Source: JAICUF01 sp038250675 (GTDB taxonomy: Bacteria; Gemmatimonadota; Gemmatimonadetes; Gemmatimonadales; GWC2-71-9). Taken from it: a DNA stretch of 64,000 bases. Positions 42,331 to 50,146 of the stretch are shown piece by piece. The notes below the pieces were generated by a model that saw only the letters and a list, made by a program, of their open reading frames with translations, had not been told where the DNA came from and did not search any database. Where the stretch lies: assembly GCA_038250675.1 (NCBI GenBank), contig JBBSCB010000002.1, positions 133,649-197,648 of the forward strand, given 5' to 3'. Positions within the stretch are counted from its first letter, which is position 1; the number at the start of each line of letters is the position of its first letter. Position numbers and translations under genes: made by a program.

Positions 42331-43084
42331 ACGCGACACCGATCCCGCCGACAGCCCCGACGCGCCGCCGAGCCGCCGTGACTTCCTGCGCCGCGGCCTG
42401 ATCACCGGCGCCGCGGCCGTGCTGACGGGTTGCGGCTGGGACGGCGGCCCGCTGATCCGCCCCGGACTGGCGGCCATCAGCCGCGTCAACGACTGGGCAG
42501 GCGAGCACGTCTGGCTGGGTTCGCACCGGCTCGCGCCGGACCTGCCGCATTCCGCCCGCAGCGCCACGATGCCCAACTATCACGTGGCCGAGCGCACGCC
42601 GCTGCTCACCGACCCGGCCGAATGGGCGCTGACCGTGGGGGGCCAGGTGCGGACGCCGATGCGCCTGACGCTCCCGATGCTCCAGGCGCTTCCGCGGACC
42701 AGCTACACCGTCACCCATCATTGCGTCGAGGGCTGGACAACGGTCGCTACCTGGACCGGCGTGCCCGTCAGCGCAATCGCCCGGCTGGCGCAGCCCACCG
42801 CCGACGCGCGCTATCTGCGCATCGACTCGTTTGACCGAACCAGCGCCGGCGTGCCGTACTACAACGGCTGGGACCTGACCAGCGTCATGCACCCGCAGAC
42901 GATCCTGGCGTACGCCTTCAACGACCGACCGCTCACGCCGGAGCACGGCGCCCCGCTGCGTCTGTATTCACCGGTCAAGCTGGGGTACAAGCTCACCAAG
43001 TACGTCACCGCGCTCACGTTCACGCGGGACCGGCCCGGCGGGTACTGGGAAGACCAGGGCTATCCGTGGCTCGGCGGCGTCTGA
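42320..43084 (+). CDS. Tat-exported molybdopterin oxidoreductase (sulfite oxidase/MsrP family)
   Basis: A 254-residue periplasmic Mo-cofactor enzyme. A twin-arginine signal PSRRDFLRRG (18-27) is followed by a hydrophobic stretch and TGCG (C38), possibly a Tat lipobox. The Mo-coordinating cysteine is C135 in THHCVEGWT. The W-x-G-V-P-V-S and late P-V-K-L-G-Y-K segments are family hallmarks. Paired with the cytochrome b gene it resembles MsrPQ or related sulfite-oxidase-like pairs. The substrate (oxidised methionine, sulfite or another) cannot be decided from sequence. Confidence 0.9.
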   Translation: MAPERDTDPADSPDAPPSRRDFLRRGLITGAAAVLTGCGWDGGPLIRPGLAAISRVNDWAGEHVWLGSHRLAPDLPHSARSATMPNYHVAERTPLLTDPAEWALTVGGQVRTPMRLTLPMLQALPRTSYTVTHHCVEGWTTVATWTGVPVSAIARLAQPTADARYLRIDSFDRTSAGVPYYNGWDLTSVMHPQTILAYAFNDRPLTPEHGAPLRLYSPVKLGYKLTKYVTALTFTRDRPGGYWEDQGYPWLGGV

Positions 43085-43085
43085 C

Positions 43086-43292
43086 TCAGGACTCCCGCTC
43101 CAGCAGCACGTCGGCCGAGCCGTCCACGTGATAGGTTACGGTCACGCGCCACGGGCGGCAGCAGACATGGCAATCCTCGACGTATTCCTGCACTGTCCCG
43201 CCGCCGGGATCGAGTCCAATCTCATTCGGCTCCCCGCAGTACGGGCAGTCCACCATGATCTCGGTGTCGGCGGCGCCGTCGCCATCATTCAT
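43086..43292 (-). CDS. CPXCG-motif small zinc-ribbon-like protein
   Basis: A 68-residue protein with C16-P-Y-C19-G near the N-terminus and C41-H-V-C44-C45-RPW in the middle, the pattern of the CPXCG cysteine-rich family. These two pairs probably bind one metal ion. Its start overlaps the stop of the upstream methyltransferase gene (43285-44007). It converges with the molybdoenzyme gene across a single base. Function unknown. Confidence 0.87.
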   Translation of the reverse strand: MNDGDGAADTEIMVDCPYCGEPNEIGLDPGGGTVQEYVEDCHVCCRPWRVTVTYHVDGSADVLLERES

Positions 43293-44007
43293 CGCACGGC
43301 TCGATCGTCGCCGGGTCCGGCGTCCGAATGGTCGGCGTGAAGACCGCGACGTAGCCGTCGGCCGGGACGAGCCAGTCCAGACTCACCTCCCGAAAACCGG
43401 CGGCGGACATCTCGCAGCGCAGCAGCGCCACCGGCGTGCCGTGGTCCCGGATTGGCCGGTCCAGATCCACCACCACCACCCTGCCGCCCGCCGCCAGCAC
43501 CGTCCGCAGTCGATACAGGAATGCGTACGGCGCCGTCACTTCGTGATACATGTGCGCCAGCAGCGCCAGGTCTACTGTCGCCGCCGGCAACGACGGATCG
43601 TCCGGCCGGCCCAGCACCGTGCGGACGGCAAGGTATCCCTCGCGGTCGAGCCGTCCCCGCAGATCGGCGAGATAGCCGGCGTCCACATCCTCCGCCACCA
43701 GCGCGGCCGCCGGGCCCAGCACACGAGCCAAGCGCAGCGTGTAGTAGCCGCTCCCCGCGCCGATGTCGGCGACGCGGACGCCTGGTGCGATCTGCAGCAG
43801 ATCGATCACCCGGGCCGCCTCACCCACCCGGTCCCGTCTGGCCTCGTCGCCCCAGTCAGGCGCCATCGTCCGCGCCACGCGCCGGTGCGGCGCGGGGAAG
43901 ATCGTGTCGGACGTCTGCGCCGCCGCTGGATCCGCCGCCAGCGCTACGCCCAGCGCCAGGCACAGCGCCGAGCCAAAGATCACCTGCCGCGCTCTTGCGG
44001 CCGTCAC
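43285..44007 (-). CDS. Exported class I SAM-dependent methyltransferase
   Basis: A ~240-residue protein with an apparent signal peptide (RQVIFGSALCLALGVALAADPAAAQ) and then a Rossmann methyltransferase. The SAM-binding motif I is VADIGAGSGYYTLRLARVLG, followed by an acidic post-motif (VAEDVD) and LALLAHMYHEV at motif IV. A methyltransferase outside the cytoplasm is unusual because SAM is cytosolic; the segment may instead be a membrane anchor. GTG 44007 puts the signal at the N-terminus; GTG 44049 is an alternative. A TATCTT lies just upstream (44020-44015). It is coupled to the CPXCG gene. Confidence 0.85.
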   Translation of the reverse strand: MTAARARQVIFGSALCLALGVALAADPAAAQTSDTIFPAPHRRVARTMAPDWGDEARRDRVGEAARVIDLLQIAPGVRVADIGAGSGYYTLRLARVLGPAAALVAEDVDAGYLADLRGRLDREGYLAVRTVLGRPDDPSLPAATVDLALLAHMYHEVTAPYAFLYRLRTVLAAGGRVVVVDLDRPIRDHGTPVALLRCEMSAAGFREVSLDWLVPADGYVAVFTPTIRTPDPATIEPCDE

Positions 44008-44067
44008 CCGCCGGGGCGAAGATACCGTTCCGCCAACGACTCCATTCACGGCTGAACCCGGATAACG

Positions 44068-45060
44068 ATGCTGCGCACGGAATTTCTCGGGACCGGAATG
44101 GCTGTGCCGGACCGGGTCGTTACCAACGACGACCTGAGCACGCTCATGGACACGAGCGACGAGTGGATCCGGGCCCGTACCGGCATCGAGCAGCGCCACT
44201 GGGTGCGGGAAGGCGAGACCGGGCTGGACCTCGCGCTCTCGGCGAGCCGCCGCGCCCTCGCGATGGCCGGTCTCACACCGGCCGACATCGACGCCATTGT
44301 CTACGCCACGTCCACGCCGGACCACTTTGCACCCGGCAACGGAGTGTACCTGCAGCACGCGCTCGGCGCCGGCAACATCCCCGCACTCGACATCCGCACC
44401 CAGTGCAGCGGGTTCGTCTATGCACTCTCCGTGGCGGACGCATGGATCCGGGCCGGCACGTACCGGACGGTGCTGGTGGTAGGGGCCGAGGTGCAATCCA
44501 CCGGCATGGATGTCTCCAGCCGTGGGCGCAATACCGCGGTCATCTTTGCCGATGGCGCTGGTGCCGCCGTGCTGGGCGCCACGGCGGAGGATCGCGGAAT
44601 TCTGGGATTCGATTTGCATTCGGACGGAAGCTACGCGGACAAGCTGTGGGTGGACACCCCGGGCTCCATGTACCATCCGCGCATCTCGCCCGAACACCTC
44701 GAGGCGCAGCGACACTTCCTGGCGATGGATGGCAAGGATGTCTTCCGGCATGCGGTCGTCCGCATGCCGCAGTCGGTCCGGAGCGTCCTCGCGACGGTCG
44801 GCGCGACGACCGCCGACGTGTCCCTGCTGATTCCGCACCAGGCCAACCTGCGGATCTCGGAGATGGTGCAGAAGTCGCTGGAGCTCCGCGACGACCAGGT
44901 CTACAACAATATTCAGCGCTACGGCAATACGACGGCCGCCACGATCCCCATCGCGCTCGACGAGTGCGTGCGCGCCGGGCGCCTTACGCGCGGCGACCTC
45001 GTGGTGTTCACCGCGTTCGGCTCCGGCTTCATGTGGGGCAGCGCGGCACTCCGCTGGTAG
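44068..45060 (+). CDS. fabH: 3-oxoacyl-[acyl-carrier-protein] synthase III
   Basis: A 330-residue condensing enzyme that starts fatty-acid synthesis from acyl-CoA and malonyl-ACP. The catalytic triad is C113 (RTQCSGFVYAL), H257 (IPHQANLRI) and N287 (YGNTTAA). Length and the C-terminal GDLVVFTAFGSGFMWGSA block are standard. It is not next to other fab genes here. It is divergent from the methyltransferase gene and ends 9 bp from a convergent hypothetical gene. Confidence 0.95.
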   Translation: MLRTEFLGTGMAVPDRVVTNDDLSTLMDTSDEWIRARTGIEQRHWVREGETGLDLALSASRRALAMAGLTPADIDAIVYATSTPDHFAPGNGVYLQHALGAGNIPALDIRTQCSGFVYALSVADAWIRAGTYRTVLVVGAEVQSTGMDVSSRGRNTAVIFADGAGAAVLGATAEDRGILGFDLHSDGSYADKLWVDTPGSMYHPRISPEHLEAQRHFLAMDGKDVFRHAVVRMPQSVRSVLATVGATTADVSLLIPHQANLRISEMVQKSLELRDDQVYNNIQRYGNTTAATIPIALDECVRAGRLTRGDLVVFTAFGSGFMWGSAALRW

Positions 45061-45069
45061 GACGCCGCG

Positions 45070-45501
45070 TCAGGCGGTTTCCAGCGGATACTTGCGCCAG
45101 TAATACTCCGACGTGCGCGTGGCCCGGGCCCGGTAGAGCTGCTCCTCGTCGTCCTCGCCATCGTTGACGAACAGGTGCAGCGATCCGGGCCACAGCGTGG
45201 CCTGCAACGACCAGTTGCAGCTCGGCGCGTACAGCACCCACTGCAGCGCACCGCCGCCTGCATCGGTGAGATGGATTTCGCTCGCCCGCTCGAGTGGTAC
45301 CGTCGCCGGGATACCGGCGATGGCGGCCCCGATCGGATCCCACTGCAGCTCGGCGTCGGTCCACGAATTGAACGTCACGGTACCGTACACCGGCACCTCG
45401 CCCTCGCGGCGCTCGATTTCGGCCTCCCACTCTCCCAGCAGGTCCCAGGCATGGTCCATCGGACCGATGTCGGGAATGTCCACCGTCGGATGCTTTGGCA
45501 T
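45070..45501 (-). CDS. Hypothetical protein
   Basis: A 143-residue soluble protein, acidic, rich in tryptophan and aromatic residues (DHAWDLLGEWEAEIERREGE, SCNWSLQATLWPGSLHLF). A beta-rich fold seems likely. No family is recognised. ATG 45501 has a GAGGAAA ribosome site. It converges with fabH and is divergent from the small membrane protein gene at 45623. Confidence 0.7.
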   Translation of the reverse strand: MPKHPTVDIPDIGPMDHAWDLLGEWEAEIERREGEVPVYGTVTFNSWTDAELQWDPIGAAIAGIPATVPLERASEIHLTDAGGGALQWVLYAPSCNWSLQATLWPGSLHLFVNDGEDDEEQLYRARATRTSEYYWRKYPLETA

Positions 45502-45567
45502 GTATGGGTTTCCTCGCCTCGTGCCGGGGGATCGGGCGCGCCGCTGGCGCTATTGAATCTTTCGGAG

Positions 45568-45580
45568 GTACGTTTCGTAC
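45568..45580. promoter_or_regulatory. 13-bp palindrome in the divergent intergenic region
   Basis: GTACG-TTT-CGTAC is a perfect 5-bp inverted repeat with a 3-base centre. It lies between TTGAAT (45553-45558) and TACTGT (45578-45583), a poor promoter-like pair with a 19-bp spacer. It could be an operator for either divergent gene. Confidence 0.3.
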
Positions 45581-45622
45581 TGTAACGCACGTTCGGACCC
45601 TTCATCCTCCGTGAGGCAGACA

Positions 45623-45925
45623 ATGTTTGGTGCTCTCTATGGCGCCCTCGCGCTTGCAGCGACCATCGTCGCCGGCGCCGCCGGCTACCTCGTCTCCAGA
45701 ACCTTCGTACGTCGCCGGCTGCGCTTCGTGGATGCGGTGCAATCACCCGCCGCCCCCATCATCGCCGCCGTCATCGCGTTCGTCGTCGCCTGGCCGCTCA
45801 CGCTGCTGCCGGTGCTCACCATGTCGGCCGCGGTCATGTTCGGCCTGGGCTGCGGTTTCGGGACCGCCAGCGGCGCTCGCGCCCTCAGGCGCGGCGAGTG
45901 GATCGGCCACCGACTGAAACCCTGA
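45623..45925 (+). CDS. Small membrane protein, three predicted helices
   Basis: A 100-residue protein with hydrophobic segments at ~4-25, ~45-66 and ~66-85, a basic RTFVRRRLRF loop and a short basic C-terminus. ATG 45623 has GAGG at 45613-45616. No family is recognised. It precedes the YggX-like gene by about 117 bp, but that gene has its own -10-like element. Confidence 0.65.
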   Translation: MFGALYGALALAATIVAGAAGYLVSRTFVRRRLRFVDAVQSPAAPIIAAVIAFVVAWPLTLLPVLTMSAAVMFGLGCGFGTASGARALRRGEWIGHRLKP

Positions 45926-46030
45926 TCCATTGTAGCGCTCCGGACCGGTTCGTCCCGTCGCCTGCGTCACATTCTGGGGAAGTTGGCCGGCACAGGCGGG
46001 GCAGACGTGGAGAAAGCCGCGGGAGAGGCC

Positions 46031-46036
46031 TATCTT
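46031..46036 (+). promoter_or_regulatory. -10-like TATCTT, 6 nt before the YggX-like start
   Basis: TATCTT, then 6 nt, then ATG 46043. The purine-rich GGGAGAGG at 46021-46028 is too far upstream to be a Shine-Dalgarno. This is the clearest leaderless-type arrangement in the window. Confidence 0.45.
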
Positions 46037-46042
46037 GCCCCC

Positions 46043-46273
46043 ATGACGACGGTGACCTGCGTGCGCTGCGGCGAGACCCGGGACCGGATGCCCTTCCGGC
46101 CATTCCAGAACGAGCTCGGCCAGCGCGCATACGATCGGATCTGCAACGTCTGCTGGAGCGAATGGCTCAAGTTCCAGCAGCAGCTCATCAATCACTACGG
46201 ACTGAACCTGCGGGACGCGAAGGCCAAGGAATTTCTCTTCGCGCAGATGGAGGAGTTCCTCTTCCCGCCGTGA
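46043..46273 (+). CDS. YggX-like Fe(II)-trafficking/oxidative damage protection protein with two CxxC motifs
   Basis: A 76-residue protein aligned to E. coli YggX by FQNELGQRAYDRI, WSEWLKFQQQLINHYGLNL and EQM-like AQMEEFLF. YggX is linked to iron handling and protection of Fe-S proteins. E. coli YggX has one key cysteine (Cys7). Here C6-x2-C9 and C34-x2-C37 form two pairs that could bind zinc, iron or an Fe-S cluster. The frame is open upstream, but ATG 46043 gives the family N-terminus. Confidence 0.85.
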   Translation: MTTVTCVRCGETRDRMPFRPFQNELGQRAYDRICNVCWSEWLKFQQQLINHYGLNLRDAKAKEFLFAQMEEFLFPP

Positions 46274-46279
46274 GCGGAG

Positions 46280-47236
46280 CTACCAGGTCCGCCCCACCTT
46301 AAGCGTCAGGTCGATCCCCGGGTCCCCGGGGGCCAGATCCTCGCTCATCCCGATGAACCATGCCCGCCCGTCACGCCCCCGCGCCAGCCAGCCAAAATCA
46401 CCCGTCAGCTCCCGCCGATCGAGCGAGCGGAGTCCCGTGTCGTGGTAATACGGCGTGTGATAGAAGAAGTACCCGTAGACCGACTGGCTGCCCCATAGCC
46501 GGATCGAAATGCCGGTGGACGCCGACGCAAACGTGGTCCGCTGGAAGCCGGCCAGCGCGCCGTGGCGCGGCGTGAGTCCCAGGCCGAATGTCCCCTCGTA
46601 GAGAAACCGGGACGACAAGGCGAGCCGCACGGTCTGCACCGTGCTGACCGACACCGTGCCCCGGCCATATCCCTCCGGCCCTGTGGCCGTCGGCAGCGTC
46701 ACCGAGAGAACCGATTGCAGCGACTGGCTGTGCCGGACGCCGATCGTCGCGCGGGTATCGCCCAGCGCCAGACTGACCGGCGCCCGGACGACCTCATGGC
46801 CGGCCGGCAGGTCGAAGACGTAGCCGAAGACGTTCCTGGGGCGGGCCGCGCGTTCCGGCTGTGAAAAGTGAATGAGCTTGTGGTAGGCGACGAAGAAACC
46901 GTCGGCAAACCCGGCGTCGGCCCCGCCGACACCCAGGTCGAGCGAGACGAACGTGCTGGAGGAAAGGTCCCGGCTCGCGGCCAGCCGGACCCGGAGCACT
47001 TCGGCGTCGAGGAGATAGCGCACGCCGCGCCCGGAATCCGACTCGATGGCATTACCGTAGCTCACGCGCACCCCTAGCTGCCACCCCCGCGGATCGAGCG
47101 CGCGGTACGGCTGCGCGTACAGTCCGCTGCGGGACGCTGATGTGGGATTGAGGGGCTCGTGCTGCGGCAGTCCCTGCGCTGCGGCGGAAGGAGCGGTCAG
47201 CAGCGCGGCGATGACCAGTGGAAGGCGCGTCGTCAC
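46280..47236 (-). CDS. DUF3187-type outer-membrane protein
   Basis: A 318-residue protein with a signal peptide (~1-20, ending SAAAQG) followed by amphipathic beta strands (GWQLGVRVSYGNAIESDSG, FVSLDLGVGGADAGFADGFF) and ending in a barrel-like TLKVGRTW with terminal tryptophan. The pattern fits DUF3187 outer-membrane proteins of unknown function. Start GTG 47236 gives the complete signal peptide. It converges with the YggX-like gene across 6 bp. Confidence 0.8.
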   Translation of the reverse strand: MTTRLPLVIAALLTAPSAAAQGLPQHEPLNPTSASRSGLYAQPYRALDPRGWQLGVRVSYGNAIESDSGRGVRYLLDAEVLRVRLAASRDLSSSTFVSLDLGVGGADAGFADGFFVAYHKLIHFSQPERAARPRNVFGYVFDLPAGHEVVRAPVSLALGDTRATIGVRHSQSLQSVLSVTLPTATGPEGYGRGTVSVSTVQTVRLALSSRFLYEGTFGLGLTPRHGALAGFQRTTFASASTGISIRLWGSQSVYGYFFYHTPYYHDTGLRSLDRRELTGDFGWLARGRDGRAWFIGMSEDLAPGDPGIDLTLKVGRTW

Positions 47237-47311
47237 CCCCAAGCTTAGCGGTGTCCCGCTGGGGGGTGAAGCTGGCGCACGAAGACGGAATCGGTAGCGG
47301 CGGACAGCACG

Positions 47312-47338
47312 ACGGGCGGCCCCATCGGGACCGCCCGT
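47312..47338 (-). terminator. Hairpin between the GlsB-type and DUF3187 genes
   Basis: ACGGGCGG (47312-47319) pairs with CCGCCCGT (47331-47338), extended by three more pairs after one mismatch (CCC 47321-47323 with GGG 47327-47329), around a three-base loop. No U-tract follows on the minus strand, so termination would rely on the stem or on Rho. Confidence 0.4.
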
Positions 47339-47358
47339 TGTGCCGCATCGTGCCCGCG

Positions 47359-47625
47359 TCAGGGCGTGGTCGTTCCGCGCCGGCCGACGAACAGGCGATA
47401 GATGAACAGCAGAATCATGGCGCCGATGATCGACGCGATGATGCCGGGGCCTGAGCCGGCATCGCTGTACCACCCCAGTGAACGGCCCAGAAACCCGGCG
47501 ACAAACGCGCCGGCCACGCCGAGCAGCATGGTGACGATGATCCCGCCCGGGTCGCGGCCGGGCATGAGGAACTTGGCGATCGCACCGACGACCAGACCGA
47601 TGATCAGGGTCCACAGAATGTTCAT
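47359..47625 (-). CDS. GlsB/YeaQ/YmgE-type stress-response membrane protein
   Basis: An 88-residue protein with three hydrophobic segments. The family signature is seen in LWTLIIGLVVGAIAKFLMPG followed by GGIIVTMLLGVAGAFVAGFLG and a C-terminal GIIASIIGAMILLFIYRLF. Homologues are associated with envelope, acid or osmotic stress. RBS GGAGG lies 7 bases before ATG 47625. It appears to be a single gene. Confidence 0.93.
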   Translation of the reverse strand: MNILWTLIIGLVVGAIAKFLMPGRDPGGIIVTMLLGVAGAFVAGFLGRSLGWYSDAGSGPGIIASIIGAMILLFIYRLFVGRRGTTTP

Positions 47626-47737
47626 GGCAACCTCCAGCGGGAACCAACGGAAACCAGCGAGTGAATGCAACATGCACATCCGCGTTGCGCGGAGTCTGTG
47701 AGGGGCGCCACACGACCGCCGCCCACCGCGACCGGCC

Positions 47738-48415
47738 TCACCAGCTGTCTGTCCGCGCAATCGCGCCTGCCGGACTGTCGCCGGCCGGCGCTGCCGGGCG
47801 ATCCGGCGCCGCGACCGGCGCGCGGTTGACGATCCCGTGAATCAGCGTGGTGAACACGGCCGTGAGGTAGGTGCTGTCCTCCGTCGGGCCGGCGGCGGGT
47901 GTACGGGTCAGTCCCCCGCCCAGCAGCACGTCGGCCAAAGCCCGCGCCACCCCTGCCACGTCGAGCGTTCTGAAGGCGCTCGTTGCCATGCCCAGCCGCA
48001 GCACTCCACCGAGCTGCTGCTCCATGCGCCTGCGCACCTCGGCGGCATAGCCGGACGCGGCCTCAGGCACCGTCTCCGGGTTGGCCAAGGCGGCCCGGAG
48101 CAGCATCGCCTGGCCCTGGTCCCCGAGGAACGCCCACCAGCGGTCGATCGTCTCGCGGAGCAGGCGCCCCGGATCACGCTCCGCCACGGCCCAGCCGCTG
48201 GGAAGCTGCTTCCGGCACTCGTCGAGCACGGCGGCGAACAGGGCGTCCTTGTTGGGATAGTACCGGTAGATCGTGCCGACGGTCACGCCCGCCCGTGCCG
48301 CGATGTCCTCCACCCGGGCCGCGCGGTAGCCGGACGTCCCGAAGCAATACGCCGCGGCATCGAGCAGTTCGGCAGGACGGGCATCGCGCCGGCGCTGCCA
48401 GCGCGGTTCAGTCAC
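47738..48415 (-). CDS. TetR-family transcriptional regulator
   Basis: A 225-residue repressor-type protein. The N-terminal helix-turn-helix (~14-60) has RVEDIAARAGVTVGTIYRYYPNKDALF. The C-terminal half is a divergent helical ligand-binding domain (LRETIDRWWAFLGDQGQAMLLRAALANP). The start codon is GTG 48415. No transporter or enzyme gene is directly adjacent in divergent orientation, so its target is not evident; the GlsB-type gene downstream is a candidate. Confidence 0.92.
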   Translation of the reverse strand: MTEPRWQRRRDARPAELLDAAAYCFGTSGYRAARVEDIAARAGVTVGTIYRYYPNKDALFAAVLDECRKQLPSGWAVAERDPGRLLRETIDRWWAFLGDQGQAMLLRAALANPETVPEAASGYAAEVRRRMEQQLGGVLRLGMATSAFRTLDVAGVARALADVLLGGGLTRTPAAGPTEDSTYLTAVFTTLIHGIVNRAPVAAPDRPAAPAGDSPAGAIARTDSW

Positions 48416-48487
48416 GGTCTGGTGAGCCGCGATTCATTTGCTGACATTAGCTCGTGGCGGACCCGCGGGCAAGGGCCGGTCTGATGC

Positions 48488-48523
48488 GCCGCGGGCGGGA
48501 CCTGGTCCGGTCCCGCCCGCGGC
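48488..48523 (-). terminator. Strong GC hairpin downstream of the PDZ/anti-sigma/sigma operon
   Basis: A perfect 15-bp stem (48488-48502 with 48509-48523) with a TGGTCC loop sits 33 bp after the stop of the PDZ gene. No T-run follows on either strand, so it is a U-tract-less terminator or an mRNA 3' stabiliser. Confidence 0.5.
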
Positions 48524-48555
48524 CTGCTGCCGGATTGGCGTGTACCGACGTCGTG

Positions 48556-49515
48556 CTACTTTTCCAGCTTGTCTCCCAGTCGGCCGGTCACGGTTTCCCG
48601 CTTGTGGTTCCGCATGATCTCCAGCCTGAAGCTCTCGCCCTGGTCGTAGCTCTGGAGGATGCGCATGAGGTGCCCCGGATCGCTGGGCTTGCGGCCATCC
48701 ACGGTGAGAATCACATCGCCCGACTTGAGGCCGAGCTTGGAGTCCCTGGGCAGGTTGATCACCAACACCCCGTCGGCGGTCCCGAAGTAGCTGCCCAGAT
48801 CGTCGTTGAGCGGTGCCAACTCGAGATCGGCCAGCGGCGAACCGAAGAACACCCTGTATCGCGCGGCGCCGGATGGTCCCATCCGGTCGACCATCATCCG
48901 CTCGAGATCAAGATTCTGCCGGAGGTCAAGATTCTGACGCAGGATCATCTCCTCGGGCGGCGCGGTTCGGAAGAAGGTCGTGTTGCTGTCGCCCAGGCGA
49001 GTGGTCCAGCTCTGGCCGGGACTGAAGTTCCCGCTGAAGGTTTCTCCCGCATCCTCGGCCGTGACCAGCCGAACCGTCCGGCGATCCTTGCCGCGCAGGA
49101 GGTCCACCGAGATCGTGTCGCTGGGTGCAAGCCGCGCCGCCAGCTCGATCAGTCGGAGCCCCGCCGGCGACTGATTTTCGCCGGCGTTCATGTTGGCCGA
49201 TCCCCGCTCGGTGAGCGAGTGGCCGTCGAGCCGCGTGATGATATCCGCGCTCCGGATGCCGGCTTTTGCCGCCGGTCCGCCCGGCGACACGCTCTGCACC
49301 ACCGCGCCCACCGAGTCGCTGGCGCTGGAACGCAGATCCACGGTCAGACCGAGCCGGGCGTGCCGGCCGATCACGACATTCAGGATCTGGCCGGGGCCGG
49401 TCAGCCGGACACGGTTGCCCCCGGGGGACAGGCGGCCGGCGACGGGGGGGTCCTGCGCCATGAGCGGCGCGGCCAGCGCCAGCATCGCAAGCGACATTGT
49501 CCAACGGTGCATCAT
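48556..49515 (-). CDS. Exported protein with two PDZ domains
   Basis: A 319-residue protein with a signal peptide (~1-21, ending PLMAQ) and two PDZ domains. The first is at ~50-150 (VSPGGPAAKAGIRSADIITRLDG), the second at ~220-315 (GTADGVLVINLPRDSKLGLKSGDVILTVDG). The link contains a duplicated LRQNLD hexapeptide. There is no protease triad. It lies 16 bp downstream of the anti-sigma gene, suggesting that it senses or recruits misfolded envelope proteins for the sigma/anti-sigma pair, as DegS/RseB do. That is inference. AGGAGAAC precedes ATG 49515. Confidence 0.85.
   Translation of the reverse strand: MMHRWTMSLAMLALAAPLMAQDPPVAGRLSPGGNRVRLTGPGQILNVVIGRHARLGLTVDLRSSASDSVGAVVQSVSPGGPAAKAGIRSADIITRLDGHSLTERGSANMNAGENQSPAGLRLIELAARLAPSDTISVDLLRGKDRRTVRLVTAEDAGETFSGNFSPGQSWTTRLGDSNTTFFRTAPPEEMILRQNLDLRQNLDLERMMVDRMGPSGAARYRVFFGSPLADLELAPLNDDLGSYFGTADGVLVINLPRDSKLGLKSGDVILTVDGRKPSDPGHLMRILQSYDQGESFRLEIMRNHKRETVTGRLGDKLEK
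48904..48939 (-). repeat. 18-bp tandem duplication inside the PDZ gene
   Basis: Units 48904-48921 and 48922-48939 match at 16 of 18 positions and encode two copies of a six-residue LRQNLD-type unit in the linker between the PDZ domains. Length is a multiple of three, so the frame is preserved. Confidence 0.8.
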
Positions 49516-49531
49516 CGGTTCTCCTCGGGCA

Positions 49532-50146
49532 TCACAGCCCTACGTTGCTGGCACGAGTGACGTGCACATCCACGAGCGCGTCGAGCAGGCCAACCCGCTC
49601 CCGCCAGAGTTCAAGCATCTGCTGCTGCTGCGCGGCCGGCCGGCGCTCCGCCGACCGCAGTTCGGCGGCCTGGAGCTGACGGTCGAGCGCGGCGATCCGG
49701 TCCTCCAGCGCCTGCGACATCCGCGCGGTCCGGCCGTCGATGACCCGCGCATCCGGGTTGTAGGCGTCGAGCGCCCCCTCAAGGAGCTGTGACCGCTGCC
49801 GGGCCACCTCGATCTGAGCCGACGCGTCCGCCGGCGCCGGATTGGCGATCCCACCGCCCACAACGGCGAGCGCAATCGATGCCGCGGCCAGGAGCCCGGC
49901 CACGCCCGTCCAGCGGGCGCGCCACCGTCGGCGCTCCGCCAGGTCGCGGGCCCGCACGGTGGGCCACAGATCCCGCGAGGGCCGAAGTGCGGGCAGCGCC
50001 CGGAGGCGGGCCACCCGCTGATGCAGTCGATCCAGTTCCGCGCGGCACTGCGCGCATTCATCGACGTGCCGCCGCGCAGCGGCCGTCCCCGGCTCGGCAC
50101 CGGTCTCCCGGAGCGCGAGCAGCGCTTCCATCGTCAGGTGGCTCAT
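49532..50146 (-). CDS. Zinc-type (ZAS) membrane anti-sigma factor
   Basis: A 204-residue protein. The N-terminal H-x3-C-x2-C motif (RRHVDECAQCRAEL) is the ZAS signature that clamps ECF sigma factors. A single membrane helix follows (~90-108, GVAGLLAAASIALAVVGGG) and then a periplasmic coiled-coil-like region rich in Q, E and R (ALEDRIAALDRQLQAAELRSAE). ATG 50146 overlaps the sigma-factor stop (ATGA). It is the middle gene of a sigma/anti-sigma/PDZ operon. Confidence 0.88.
   Translation of the reverse strand: MSHLTMEALLALRETGAEPGTAAARRHVDECAQCRAELDRLHQRVARLRALPALRPSRDLWPTVRARDLAERRRWRARWTGVAGLLAAASIALAVVGGGIANPAPADASAQIEVARQRSQLLEGALDAYNPDARVIDGRTARMSQALEDRIAALDRQLQAAELRSAERRPAAQQQQMLELWRERVGLLDALVDVHVTRASNVGL

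Noticed and set aside
48904..48939. Tandem 18-bp repeat as part of a CRISPR-like or mobile array
   Set aside because: Only two copies, no spacers, in frame inside a PDZ protein linker; a simple local duplication.
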